Positions 1 to 8,801 of a stretch of 64,000 nucleotides of DNA are shown piece by piece. This DNA is from Thiovibrio sp964588325 (lineage in GTDB: Bacteria; Desulfobacterota; Desulfobulbia; Desulfobulbales; Desulfurivibrionaceae): positions 124,001 to 188,000 of the forward strand of contig CAZPOR010000001.1 of assembly GCA_964588325.1 (NCBI GenBank), in the 5' to 3' direction. The translations under genes were made by a program, and so were the position numbers. The notes under the pieces were generated by a model. The model was not told the origin of the DNA. It worked only from the letters and a program-made list of their open reading frames with translations, and did no database searches. Every line of letters starts with the position of its first letter. The stretch's first letter is position 1.

Positions 1-1977
1 TCCGGCAGCACCGGCAACCCCAAGGGGGTGGTGCTGACCCACGCCAACCTGATGGCCAACCTCAAAGCGATGGAGCAAGCCTCGGGCGTAACAGCGCAGG
101 ATATTTTCGTCTCCTGGTTGCCCCTCTACCACGATATGGGGCTGATCGGCGCCTGCATGGGCAGTCTGTACATCGGCTTTCGCCTGGTACTGATGTCGCC
201 GCTGGCGTTTCTTGCCCGACCCGCAGTGTGGCTGTGGAGGATTCATCTCCATCGGGGTACGGTTTCGGCTGCGCCCAACTTTGCGTATGAGCTGTGCGCC
301 AACAAGCTCGATGCGCGCGACCTCGACGGCCTGGACTTGAGTTGCTGGCGGCTCGCCTACAATGGGGCCGAGCCGGTAAGCGCTTCCACCATCGAACGGT
401 TTGGCTCGCGTCTGCTTCCTTACGGATTTAAGCCCGAGGGCATGACCCCGGTCTACGGCCTGGCGGAATCTTCGGTCGGTCTCGCTTTCCCGCCGCTGCA
501 TCGCGGACCGCGGATCGACCGGGTGGATCGTCGTGTGCTCTCACGCCTTGGAATCGCCCGGCCCGCAATGGATGACGATACCCATGTCCAGCGTATCGTT
601 TCCTGCGGCAGAGCCTTGTCCGGCCATGCCATCCGAATTGCTGGCGCCAATGGCCGGGCACTTCCCGAACGCACCCAGGGACGCGTGCAGTTTCAGGGGC
701 CATCCTCGACCAGCGGCTATTTCCGCAATTCCGAAGCGACACAACGTCTTATTGAAGGGGAATGGCTCAACACCGGGGATCTTGGCTATTTTGCGGAGGG
801 AGAGTTGTTTCTCACCGGACGGGAGAAGGATGTCATCATTCGCGGCGGGCACAACATTCATCCGCAGGAACTGGAGGAGGCGGTGAACCAGTTGCCCGGG
901 GTGCGCCGGGGCGGTGTCACGGTGTTTCCGGCCACAGACCCGGGTACCGGCACGGAGAGGCTGGTGGTGCTGGCCGAGATACGCGAAGAGGCGGATTTAA
1001 AAACGCGTGGAGGCATAGAGGCCGAGATCAACCGTCTCGCCATGGATTTGATCGGCATGCCGGTGGACGATATCGTGCTGGCGCCGCCGCGCACGGTGCT
1101 CAAGACTTCCAGCGGCAAGATCCGCCGTGCCGCCTGTCGCGAGCTGTACGAACGCGGAGAGTTGTTTTCGGCCCGGCGCGCGCCGTGGCGGCAATGGCTG
1201 CGCTTGGCGCACACAGGGGTTGCGGCTGCGGCCCAGCACCGGCTCAGTCTCGGTGTCGGATGGATCTGGAGCGTGTGGGCGTGGATGGTTTTCGCCTGTG
1301 TCGTGCCCTTTGCCTGGGGCCTGATCGTGGTTTTGCCCACGCTCGGGCTGCGTCGCCGCACCGCCAGGGCAAGCGCGCGTCTTGTTTTGACCGTGACCGG
1401 ATTGATGCCGCGAGTGGAAGGGTTGTCTCAGCTCGCCGGGCGCGATCCGGTGATCGTCGCGGTCAATCATGCCAGCTATCTGGATGCCTTGATCCTCACC
1501 GCAGTGCTGCCGCCCCGGTTTGCTTATGTGGCCAAGCAGGAGCTGCTGCGCAAACCGTTCGCAGGAATCCCCTTGCGCAGGCTTGCCTGCACCTTTGTCG
1601 AGCGCTTCGACAGTGCGCGCGGCGCTGAAGACACCCGGGGACTGGAGGCGCGGGCCCGCGCCGGTGATTCGCTGGTTTTCTTTCCCGAAGGCACTTTCCG
1701 AAGCGAGCCGGGATTACTGCCGTTCCGGCTGGGGGCCTTTGTGGTTGCCGCCCGGGTCGGCATGCCCGTGGTGCCGATTACCCTTGCCGGAACCCGTGCC
1801 CTGCTGCCGGGGGAAATGTTATGGCCGCGTTTCAGCAAACTGCAGGTCCGGATCGGCGCGCCGGTATCGGCGCAGGGAGAAGACTGGCAGGCAGCCTTGC
1901 AATTGCACGAAGCCGTGCGGGGCAAGATATTGAAGCAGATGGAGGAGCACGACGCTATTGCCGAGAGGTATCACTGA
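1..1977 (+). CDS. Fatty acyl-AMP ligase / 1-acylglycerol-phosphate acyltransferase fusion (5' end outside window)
   Basis: The frame is open from base 1, so the N-terminus is missing; 658 residues are visible. They begin inside the adenylate-forming core (SGSTGNPKGVVLTH, the P-loop-like A3 motif). The A8-type region (TGREKDVIIRGGHNIHPQE, about residue 275) and the A10 lysine region (LKTSSGKIRRA, about residue 370) follow. After a hydrophobic segment at about 420-450 comes a PlsC domain with NHASYLD (NHx4D motif) and FPEGTFRSE. The family activates a fatty acid as acyl-AMP, and PlsC domains move acyl groups onto lysophospholipids. Fusion suggests direct acyl hand-off at the membrane, as in Aas-like proteins, but an acyl-carrier partner cannot be seen here. 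The stop is at 1975-1977. Confidence 0.85.
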   Translation, partial: SGSTGNPKGVVLTHANLMANLKAMEQASGVTAQDIFVSWLPLYHDMGLIGACMGSLYIGFRLVLMSPLAFLARPAVWLWRIHLHRGTVSAAPNFAYELCANKLDARDLDGLDLSCWRLAYNGAEPVSASTIERFGSRLLPYGFKPEGMTPVYGLAESSVGLAFPPLHRGPRIDRVDRRVLSRLGIARPAMDDDTHVQRIVSCGRALSGHAIRIAGANGRALPERTQGRVQFQGPSSTSGYFRNSEATQRLIEGEWLNTGDLGYFAEGELFLTGREKDVIIRGGHNIHPQELEEAVNQLPGVRRGGVTVFPATDPGTGTERLVVLAEIREEADLKTRGGIEAEINRLAMDLIGMPVDDIVLAPPRTVLKTSSGKIRRAACRELYERGELFSARRAPWRQWLRLAHTGVAAAAQHRLSLGVGWIWSVWAWMVFACVVPFAWGLIVVLPTLGLRRRTARASARLVLTVTGLMPRVEGLSQLAGRDPVIVAVNHASYLDALILTAVLPPRFAYVAKQELLRKPFAGIPLRRLACTFVERFDSARGAEDTRGLEARARAGDSLVFFPEGTFRSEPGLLPFRLGAFVVAARVGMPVVPITLAGTRALLPGEMLWPRFSKLQVRIGAPVSAQGEDWQAALQLHEAVRGKILKQMEEHDAIAERYH

Positions 1978-2049
1978 CGGGCAATGCGAAATGTCCGGTT
2001 CCGGCAGTGGCAGAGGCTGGTGCGCCTGTCCGGCAATGCCCCGGCACCG

Positions 2050-3972
2050 TTATTTTGAGAAAAAACCCGTGTCTGAAGCTTCCGGCGGTTGGGTGTTTAG
2101 CTGCTTCAGCCCAACCGCATCCTTGAGTTTTGCCCCTTTGAGATTGGCATTGCTCAGGTCTGCCTTGTAGAAATCAGCCTCTTCCAGATTGGCGTTTTCC
2201 AGGTTGGCTCCGGAAAGATTGGCGCCTTTGAGGTTGGCTCCTTCCAGATCGGTGCCGCGCAGGTTCGCCCCGGAGAGATTACTGCGCTCAAGAAATGCCC
2301 CTGCCAGTTTCCTCCCGGAAAGATCCTGGCCGGCAAGGTTGCATTCCACGCAGCGGTTGTGCTGCAGGAGTTTTTCCAGATCAGTGAGCTTGGCGGGCTC
2401 CGGCGGCTGTATCGTTTTTGGTATCGCGGTCAGGGCCGGAGGGCTTGGCGGAGCCGGAGGAGCAGGGGGCGCAACGGGCGGGGTGGCGATGCTTGCCGCA
2501 GCGGGCACGGCCTCTGCCGGCGCAGCCTTGACAACCGCCGGAGGTGCTGGAGCCGCGGCCGGCGCGCCGGGCAGGGGGGCGGTCGCGGCGGACATCTCTT
2601 CCGCGTCCTTGGCCGGGAGAGGGCTGGGTGCTGGGGCGACGCCGGTCTCGGCGATTTCGTTCTCCTGCTCGGAAGCGCCCATGGCCGTCGTTGTCTGCAT
2701 CGCCGGAAAAGAGGGCGCCCACAGGGTTTCCCCCTGTTTCCGATCCCGTTCCAGCGGGTCTTCTCTTTTGGGCGTGGAAAGGGTTTTGTCACGGTACTGG
2801 GCGAGGAAGGCATCGATATCCTCTTTGGCGCCCTTCTGCCGTTCTTTTTCCAGAATCGTCCCCATCAGGTACGCCCCTTCAAAATCCGCTCCGGTCAGAA
2901 TTGCCCCCGTGAGATCTGCCTTGTAGAGATCGGCTCCAGCCAGATTGGCTCCGGTGAGATTGGCCTGATTGAGCTGTGCCTCTGCCAGGTCTGCCGTCTT
3001 GAGACTGGCGCCTTGCAGGTTGGCGCCGCTGAGGTTGGCGCCGGCCAGATTGGCCCGATTCAGGTTGAGCCCGGCAAGGTCGGCGCCGGCCAGGTTACAG
3101 CCGGGGCAACCGTTTTGTGCTATCAGGCGTTCAATCTCGGGGCTGGCGCTCTGGGGGATGGTCACCGGAACCACCGGTTTGTGTGGAACCATCACCCGCG
3201 CAGGTTGCGGGGCAGGCGGGGCAACGGGCTGCGCCGCCTGCGTCACCGGCGGCGGTTGGGGCAGAGCGGCTGGTGCCGGTCTTGGCGACTCTGCCTGCGC
3301 AATTTTCGCCTCCGGGGGCGGAAGTTCCGCCGGAACTGGGGCGGGGTTCGCCGCGGGGGCGGAGGCTGGTTCCGGTTGGGGAGAGGCTGCCGGTTTGGCC
3401 GGAACGGGTTGCGGAAGAGGCGTCTGCGCCTCTGTGTTCGCATGGGAAGGGGACACGGGCGTGGCCGGTTCACTGTTGCCTTGGAGCTGAGGGGGCACGG
3501 CAATCGGTGGCGGCAGGGGCTTTTCCGGCTCCTTCCGGGCATTTTCCGGGGGGGTATAGGTGGCGCCCTCAAGGATTGCCCGTTCATGGTTGCTGCTGGC
3601 CAGGGAGGCGTTTTTGAGGTTTGCCCCCGTGAGAAAAGCGCCGGTGAGGTCCGCCTTGTAAAGGTCGGCCTCCTCCAGGCTGGCGCCGGTCAGGTTTGCC
3701 CCGGTGAGATCAACCGCCTTGAGGTTTGCGCCTTCCAGGTCGGCTTTTTCCAGATTTGCCCTGGAGAGATTGGCCCGTTCCAGAAGAGCGCCGGCAAGCT
3801 TTGCCCGGCGCAGATCAGCGCCGGAAAGATCACATTCCACACAGCGGTTGGTGGTTTTCAGGGTCTCAAGGTCTTTTTCGGTGTAGGCCGCGGCTTGGCG
3901 GGGTGAGGCAGTCAAGCAGAGGGAGCAGAGCAACAGGGCGGCCGCAGGTGTTTTTCTGTGTGAATGTGCCAA
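2050..3972 (-). CDS. Secreted pentapeptide-repeat protein with three capped repeat blocks
   Basis: 640 aa. The predicted start is TTG with a GGGGGA stretch upstream; an in-frame stop lies 10 codons further upstream. An N-terminal signal peptide (hydrophobic AALLLCSLCLTA) suggests export. Three pentapeptide-repeat blocks (A(D/N)LxxA pattern) lie at about residues 45-130, 290-375 and 545-620, joined by long Pro/Ala-rich linkers. Each block starts with the same cap, N-x-C-x-x-C-x-L-x-G-x-DL (NRCVECDLSGADL, NGCPGCNLAGADL, NRCVECNLAGQDL). Pentapeptide repeats form right-handed beta-helices. The CxxC cap could hold a disulfide or metal. No enzyme domain is visible; a scaffold or surface role is inferred only. 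Confidence 0.85.
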   Translation of the reverse strand: MAHSHRKTPAAALLLCSLCLTASPRQAAAYTEKDLETLKTTNRCVECDLSGADLRRAKLAGALLERANLSRANLEKADLEGANLKAVDLTGANLTGASLEEADLYKADLTGAFLTGANLKNASLASSNHERAILEGATYTPPENARKEPEKPLPPPIAVPPQLQGNSEPATPVSPSHANTEAQTPLPQPVPAKPAASPQPEPASAPAANPAPVPAELPPPEAKIAQAESPRPAPAALPQPPPVTQAAQPVAPPAPQPARVMVPHKPVVPVTIPQSASPEIERLIAQNGCPGCNLAGADLAGLNLNRANLAGANLSGANLQGASLKTADLAEAQLNQANLTGANLAGADLYKADLTGAILTGADFEGAYLMGTILEKERQKGAKEDIDAFLAQYRDKTLSTPKREDPLERDRKQGETLWAPSFPAMQTTTAMGASEQENEIAETGVAPAPSPLPAKDAEEMSAATAPLPGAPAAAPAPPAVVKAAPAEAVPAAASIATPPVAPPAPPAPPSPPALTAIPKTIQPPEPAKLTDLEKLLQHNRCVECNLAGQDLSGRKLAGAFLERSNLSGANLRGTDLEGANLKGANLSGANLENANLEEADFYKADLSNANLKGAKLKDAVGLKQLNTQPPEASDTGFFSK

Positions 3973-4329
3973 CGTTGTGTGATCCCCCGGCCATCTTCAT
4001 GATGGCGCAATGTGTGCTTGCTTGGCCAGATAACTGATCCGGCGGTGGAGCCGTGAGCCACGCTGTGCCCGAAACCGTAAGTGATTGCAGGGCGCCCTGT
4101 GATTGCTTGCCCAGCCAGATTCTGATTACAACCCAGGGCCGGACTTTGTCAAGTCAAGATGCGGCTTCCTGGTGTCCGGAAGGGAGCTGCCGGCAGCGTA
4201 TTTGCCGCTGGCCGCGTATTTTTTTCCTGCTGGGCATGGATTTTTCGAGCAATCGGATGGTAAATTTGGTAGATAGGTGTTTCTTTTGATGTCTGAAATT
4301 TTTCACCAAAACAACGGGTTAGAGATACT
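3973..4329. other. Intergenic region between divergent pentapeptide-repeat gene and metF
   Basis: 357 bp without a convincing gene. It must hold both promoters. I see a weak GC-rich inverted repeat around 4189-4212 followed by a T-run near 4220, but no recognisable riboswitch or Pho-type array. The metF start is preceded only by a weak GAGAT sequence. Confidence 0.5.
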
Positions 4330-5220
4330 ATGCTGGTTAAGGACATTCTCGACAACAACAGGTTTTCCTTCAGTTTTGAATTTTTCCCGCCCAAGGATGA
4401 ACCGGGCTGGGAAAATCTTTTTGCCAACATCTCCGACCTGATGCCTCTGAAGCCCGCCTATGTCAGCGTGACATACGGGGCGGGCGGATCGACCCGGGAT
4501 CGCACCCACAAGCTGATCGTCAGAATCCAGCAGGAAACCAACCTCACCGTTGTCTCCCACCTTACCTGCGTTGGCTCAAACCGGACGGAGACAGGGGAGA
4601 TACTGCGTAATTATGCCGCAAGCGGGGTGGAGAATATCCTGGCCTTGCGCGGCGATCCTCCCAAGGGGCAGACCGATTTCGTCCATCCCCCGGACGGCTT
4701 TGCCTATGCCGCGGATCTGGTCGCCTTCATCAAAAAGAACTTCCCGCACATGGGCGTCGGCGTCGCCGGTTTTCCGGAGGGACATCCCGCCACCCCCAAC
4801 CGGCTGCTGGAGATGGAGTATCTCAAGGCCAAGGTTGACGCCGGGGCGGACTATATCGTGACCCAGCTCTTCTTCGACAATCGCGATTTCTATGATTTTC
4901 GCGACCGTTGCACCCTGGCCGGCATAACGGTGCCCATCATTGCCGGGCTCATGCCCATCACCACCAAGAGCGGCATGGTGCGCATGGCCGAGCTTGCCGC
5001 CGGGGCCAGGATTCCGGCCGCGTTGCTGCGTGCGCTGGATCGGGCCAGAAGCGATGAGCAGGTGGAAAAGGTCGGGGTGCACTGGGCAACCGAGCAGGTG
5101 CGCGATCTGTTGGACAACGAGGTGCGGGGCATTCATTTTTATACCCTGAACCATTCCCGCCAGGCTCTGGATATCTATCAGGCCCTCGGCGTGGAGGATT
5201 CCATTCAACTGGGCGCGTGA
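4330..5220 (+). CDS. metF: 5,10-methylenetetrahydrofolate reductase
   Basis: 296 aa, the normal length for the single-domain bacterial enzyme. It reduces 5,10-methylene-THF to 5-methyl-THF for methionine synthesis, or runs in the reverse sense in the Wood-Ljungdahl pathway of anaerobes. The N-terminal FSFEFFPPKDE motif, VSVTYGAGGSTRDRT, LALRGDPPKG and the TQLFFDN stretch (flavin/folate barrel) are all present. It stands alone, convergent with a small membrane-protein gene 10 bp away. No MetV or zinc-finger partner lies next to it. Confidence 0.95.
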   Translation: MLVKDILDNNRFSFSFEFFPPKDEPGWENLFANISDLMPLKPAYVSVTYGAGGSTRDRTHKLIVRIQQETNLTVVSHLTCVGSNRTETGEILRNYAASGVENILALRGDPPKGQTDFVHPPDGFAYAADLVAFIKKNFPHMGVGVAGFPEGHPATPNRLLEMEYLKAKVDAGADYIVTQLFFDNRDFYDFRDRCTLAGITVPIIAGLMPITTKSGMVRMAELAAGARIPAALLRALDRARSDEQVEKVGVHWATEQVRDLLDNEVRGIHFYTLNHSRQALDIYQALGVEDSIQLGA

Positions 5221-5230
5221 GCCGGGGCTT

Positions 5231-5458
5231 TCAGTCGTTGTCTTCCCGGGGACGGGGGGTCCACCATTTGAATATGCCGTAAACGGACAGCACCAGATAG
5301 ACCGAGAAAAGAAATGCTTCGGCCAGCATGCCCTTGTGGGAAAAGCTGACAATCCAGCCGAGATTGGCGATGGTCCAGATTACCCAGCCTGCCACATGTT
5401 TCTGCAGGTTGAAAAGGGTCCCCAAAATGCTGAGCCCGGTGAGAATCCATTCGAACAT
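5231..5458 (-). CDS. Small PnuC-like integral membrane protein
   Basis: 75 aa with about three predicted membrane segments (start to residue 15, 23-40, 46-64) and a charged C-terminus (RPREDND). AAGGA lies 6-7 nt before the ATG. The Trp- and Asn-containing pattern (GWVIWTIANLGWIVSF) resembles one half of PnuC/SemiSWEET-like vitamin or sugar transporters, which work as dimers of three-helix bundles. The match is by eye and weak; the safe call is a small membrane protein. Confidence 0.6.
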   Translation of the reverse strand: MFEWILTGLSILGTLFNLQKHVAGWVIWTIANLGWIVSFSHKGMLAEAFLFSVYLVLSVYGIFKWWTPRPREDND

Positions 5459-5681
5459 GGCACGTCCTTCATCGGCGGGGCGCTGCGTGTGCCGCTCGCT
5501 GCCGCCCTGGTTTTTTTGTTATGGGAGAAAGAGGAGTACGGCCCCAGCTTAAAGCCAAAGAGGGGCCTTAAGCAAGCATCAATCGTGAAAAAGGCGCGGA
5601 GCTGTGTTGGGTTTCGTGATAAATGACCTAATTTTATTGAGATAAAATCCCTCCCCGGGAGAAGACCACAAGGAGCACGAT

Positions 5682-6110
5682 ATGTCACAGGCTAAAAAAG
5701 GAGATAGCGTCAAGATCCATTATACCGGCACGCTGGAGGATGGGACGGTTTTCGATTCCTCCGCCGGGCGCGATCCCCTGGGTTTCACCCTCGGCGACGG
5801 TCAGGTAATCGTGGGCTTTGAGGAGGCTGTTTTGGGGATGGCCATCGGCGACAAGAAAAAGGTCACCATTCCCTCCCATAAAGCCTATGGAGAAAAGAAT
5901 GAGGAGCTGGTTATCGAGGTGCCCCGCAATCAGGTTCCCCCGGATCTCAATCCGGAAGTGGACCAGAAACTGCAGATGGGCGGGCCCAACGGCGAACTGG
6001 TTGTGGTCACGGTTGTGGCGGTAACGGACGAGGTTGTCGTTCTTGATGCCAACCCGCCCCTGGCAGGCAAGGACCTCATCTTTGATCTGGAATTGATGGC
6101 TATTTCCTGA
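5682..6110 (+). CDS. slyD: FKBP-type peptidyl-prolyl cis-trans isomerase, SlyD-like
   Basis: 142 aa. AAGGAG precedes the ATG by 7 nt. The FKBP core is split by an insert-in-flap chaperone domain, as in SlyD: KIHYTGTLEDGTVFDSS, then GFEEAVLGM and KAYGEKN, the flap region at about 70-120, and return to the core with NPPLAGKDLIFDLEL. The enzyme speeds proline isomerisation during folding. The His-rich metal-binding tail of E. coli SlyD is absent, so a nickel role is not supported. It is monocistronic with a clear terminator after it. Confidence 0.92.
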   Translation: MSQAKKGDSVKIHYTGTLEDGTVFDSSAGRDPLGFTLGDGQVIVGFEEAVLGMAIGDKKKVTIPSHKAYGEKNEELVIEVPRNQVPPDLNPEVDQKLQMGGPNGELVVVTVVAVTDEVVVLDANPPLAGKDLIFDLELMAIS

Positions 6111-6134
6111 GCCGGAAAAAAATGAGCCGGTCCC

Positions 6135-6170
6135 ATGCCCTGGTGATTTTTTTGCCGGGGCATTTTTTTT
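6135..6170 (+). terminator. Rho-independent terminator after slyD-like gene
   Basis: Inverted arms ATGCCCTGG (6135-6143) and CCGGGGCAT (6155-6163) with one mismatch, followed by an eight-base T run. It lies 25 bp after the slyD stop. Confidence 0.8.
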
Positions 6171-6211
6171 GCGCCGGGTTCGCTTGCCTGTATCCTGGGG
6201 ACAAAAGGGTG

Positions 6212-6220
6212 TGGTATACT
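6212..6220 (+). promoter_or_regulatory. Candidate extended -10 promoter of the TRAP operon
   Basis: TGGTATACT is an extended -10 element (TGn followed by TATACT at 6215-6220), 62 bp before the tatT start. No good -35 is seen, which is tolerated by extended -10 promoters. Confidence 0.4.
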
Positions 6221-6281
6221 CGGCGAAAGAGGGAGAAATTCCAGCGCGGCGGGCGCTTCGCCAGCAGGGATCAGGGTGGCC

Positions 6282-7172
6282 ATGCAAAAAATCATTGATC
6301 AACGGATATTTTTTCTCAAGAGAACATGGGGGCTCATAGTCCTGCTGGCCATGGTCGCGGTGTTGTCGCAGGGGTGCGCCTCGCTGGTGATACCCCCCAT
6401 GGTGGGTCCGGTGGTGAAGAATCTCAACCGCCAGGCGGACCTGGAGCTGGTTTGTGACGGCGCGCCCTCTTACCTGCTGATGCTTGACAGTCTGCTGGTT
6501 TCCGATCCCGTCGATGCCCGCTTGCTGCTGCATGGCACCCAGGCCTATACGGCCTACGCGAGCATCATGCCCGAATGCGGCCGTCCGGAGCGGGCGCCGG
6601 TTTTGGGAGAAAGGGCCAGGGAGTATGGGCTGCGTCTGCTGGGCACGCAGGCAGGCCTTGGCGGCGCGAACCAGATGCCGCTTGCCGGATTCGGCGAGGC
6701 CTTGCAATCCGTTGGTTCCCGCGAGGTGGAAAAATTGTTCTGGTCCGGTTACGGCTGGGCCACCTGGATCGGTTTCAGCAAGGGGGCGCCCATGGCGGTT
6801 GCGGATCTGCCCAAGGTTGAGCAGTTGATGCTGCGGGTGCTGGCCCTGGACGAGGGGTTCTATCATGGCGGAGCCCATCTCTTTCTCGGCGTGTATTACG
6901 GTTCCCGCCCGGTGATGCTGGGGGGGCGGCCGGACGTGAGCCGGGACCATTTTGAAAGGGCCCTGGCCTTGGGCGAACGGCGGTTTCTTGCGGCCCTGGT
7001 GGCGTATGCCGAATATTACGCCCGTCAGACCTTTGACCGGGAACTGTATGTCCGCCTGCTGGAAGAAGCGCTGGCCTTCGACCTTGCTTTAGCCCCGGAC
7101 CTGACCCTGCCCAACGTTCTGGCCCAGCGGCGGGCCCGGAAGCTGCTGGCCCAGGCGGATGAATTTTTTTAG
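6282..7172 (+). CDS. tatT: TRAP transporter TatT-family lipoprotein
   Basis: 296 aa from the ATG at 6282; a GTG two codons earlier is possible. A hydrophobic signal ends in a lipobox-like SQGCAS, so the mature protein probably starts at that cysteine and is a periplasmic lipoprotein. The rest is an all-helical TPR-like region, as in TatT proteins (Treponema pallidum TatT), which bind the substrate-binding protein of TRAP systems and may channel hydrophobic ligands. First gene of the TRAP operon; 44 bp from dctP. Confidence 0.88.
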   Translation: MQKIIDQRIFFLKRTWGLIVLLAMVAVLSQGCASLVIPPMVGPVVKNLNRQADLELVCDGAPSYLLMLDSLLVSDPVDARLLLHGTQAYTAYASIMPECGRPERAPVLGERAREYGLRLLGTQAGLGGANQMPLAGFGEALQSVGSREVEKLFWSGYGWATWIGFSKGAPMAVADLPKVEQLMLRVLALDEGFYHGGAHLFLGVYYGSRPVMLGGRPDVSRDHFERALALGERRFLAALVAYAEYYARQTFDRELYVRLLEEALAFDLALAPDLTLPNVLAQRRARKLLAQADEFF

Positions 7173-7216
7173 GAGCCGTTTGAAACAACCAGTGTTGCCC
7201 CAGGAGGAATCAAGGT

Positions 7217-8254
7217 ATGCATCGTTTGTTGCGCGTAATCTGCTTCGGCATCGTCTGCATGGCGGTCATTGCTCCTTCCGGGGCAGAGGCCGCGCCCCGC
7301 TATCTCTTCAAGATCGCCACCCTTGCCCCTGATGGCAGCGTCTGGGCCAGGCACTTCCAGGAGTTTCAGAACGAGGTGACTGCCAAAAGCAATGGCGAGA
7401 TCGGCTTCAAGCTTTACTTGGGCGGGGTAATGGGCGACGACCGGGCCATGTACCGCAAGATGCGGATCGGCCAGCTCCAGGGCGGCGGCTTTACCATGAC
7501 CGGGATCAGCGAGACCGTGCCGGATTTCCGGATCATGGCCATCCCCTTTTTCTTCCGCTCCTACGCCGAGGTGGACAGGGTTGCCGAGGGACTGTTCCCG
7601 CTGTTCCAAAAGGCCTTTCAAGAAAAGGATCTGGTCCTGCTGGCCATGACCGAGGTCGGTTTTGTCTACACCATGTCCAGCGAACCGGTGACCACCGTGG
7701 CCCAGTTGCGGGCGAGCAAGTGCTGGGCGCCGGAGAATGATCCCTTGAGCCGCGGGTTTCTCGAGGACATGGGCGTCACCCCCATTCCCCTCTCCATCCC
7801 GGACGTGCTCTCCTCCCTGCAAACCGGCATGATCAACACAGTGTTCAACGGCTTTTACGGCTCCATCGTCCTCCAGTGGTTTACCCGGACAAAATACATC
7901 ACCGATACCCCCTTTGGCTACGCCTATGGCGGGTTGGTCTTTTCCAAGAGCGCCTTTGCCAAGCTCCCGCCCCACCATGCCGCCATGATGGAAGGCGCCG
8001 CGAAAAAGCATTTTGCCGGTCTGTTGATCGATACCCGGCGCAGCAATGAAGAGGCCCTTGCCACCCTGAAAAAAAACGGCATCCAGTTGGTGCCGGCGGA
8101 GAAAGAAACCCTGCAACAGTTGCTGGCGGTGCGTGACCAAAAAACCGTGCCGCGTCTGGCGGGCGCCGCTTTTTCCAAGGATATCTACGCGGCGGCGACC
8201 CGGTTGCTTGCTGATTTCCGGGCGAAATCTCCTGCTGGGGGCGCGGCCAAATGA
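7217..8254 (+). CDS. dctP: TRAP transporter substrate-binding protein, DctP family
   Basis: 345 aa with a signal peptide (cleavage near AEAAPRY) and AGGAGG-like spacing before the ATG. The DctP fold is recognisable: KIATLAPDGSVWARHF, GGVMGDDRAMYRKMRIGQLQGGG, FFFRSYAEVD and NTVFNGFYG. The usual conserved Arg of carboxylate-binding members would lie near the central strand, but I cannot place it by eye. It presents a solute to the DctQ/DctM permease. The stop overlaps the next start (ATGA at 8251). Confidence 0.93.
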   Translation: MHRLLRVICFGIVCMAVIAPSGAEAAPRYLFKIATLAPDGSVWARHFQEFQNEVTAKSNGEIGFKLYLGGVMGDDRAMYRKMRIGQLQGGGFTMTGISETVPDFRIMAIPFFFRSYAEVDRVAEGLFPLFQKAFQEKDLVLLAMTEVGFVYTMSSEPVTTVAQLRASKCWAPENDPLSRGFLEDMGVTPIPLSIPDVLSSLQTGMINTVFNGFYGSIVLQWFTRTKYITDTPFGYAYGGLVFSKSAFAKLPPHHAAMMEGAAKKHFAGLLIDTRRSNEEALATLKKNGIQLVPAEKETLQQLLAVRDQKTVPRLAGAAFSKDIYAAATRLLADFRAKSPAGGAAK

Positions 8255-8793
8255 GCGAGCGCATGGACCGCATTTTCCAAGGCCTCCGGCAGGCAGGCCG
8301 ATTGCTGGAGCGGTTTGAGGAGGGGGTTCTGCTGCTGCTGATCGCCGCCATGATCTGTCTGGCCTGCCTGCAGATCGTATTGCGTGATGTCTGGGGCGGG
8401 GGGTTGTCCTGGGCCGATCCGCTTCTGCGGGTCATGGTGCTCTGGGCCGGGCTTCTCGGAGCCGTGGTGGCCACCAAGATGGACAAACATGTCTCCATTG
8501 ATCTCGCTTCCCACCTGGTGCCCAAGCCGATTTTTCGCTGGCTGCGGGTATTCAGGTCTTTTTTTGCCGCCGGGGTCTGTGTGATGCTTACCTGGATGGC
8601 CATTGATTTTGTCCGCCAGGAGGCGCTGTATGGCAACGGCCAGGCAATGGCCGGGCTTGCCTCCTGGCAGCTCAATCTGATTTTTCCCCTGGCCTTTGGA
8701 GCCATCACCCTCCGTTTTCTGCTCGGCGGCGTGCACAGTTTTCGCGCCGCCCTGGCCGGAAAAGATATTCGATCTTTCCAGGAACCGGCCTAG
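8251..8793 (+). CDS. dctQ: TRAP transporter small permease, DctQ family
   Basis: 180 aa with four predicted membrane helices (about 30-50, 65-85, 105-125, 145-165). The family signature region is present: WADPLLRVMVLWAGLLGAVVA followed by KHVSIDL. The small subunit associates with DctM and the binding protein. Translational coupling to dctP is through a 4-bp overlap. Confidence 0.92.
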   Translation: MSERMDRIFQGLRQAGRLLERFEEGVLLLLIAAMICLACLQIVLRDVWGGGLSWADPLLRVMVLWAGLLGAVVATKMDKHVSIDLASHLVPKPIFRWLRVFRSFFAAGVCVMLTWMAIDFVRQEALYGNGQAMAGLASWQLNLIFPLAFGAITLRFLLGGVHSFRAALAGKDIRSFQEPA

Positions 8794-8801
8794 ACCCTGA
8801 T

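Noticed and set aside
4200..4329. Riboswitch upstream of metF
   Set aside because: I looked for SAM- or cobalamin-type conserved boxes and paired stems and found none I could support.
5630..5665. Possible Pho-type unit upstream of the slyD-like gene
   Set aside because: Only one unit (TAATTTTATTG, then AGA and TAAAAT) fits; the neighbouring 11-mers do not, so it is likely chance in AT-rich sequence.
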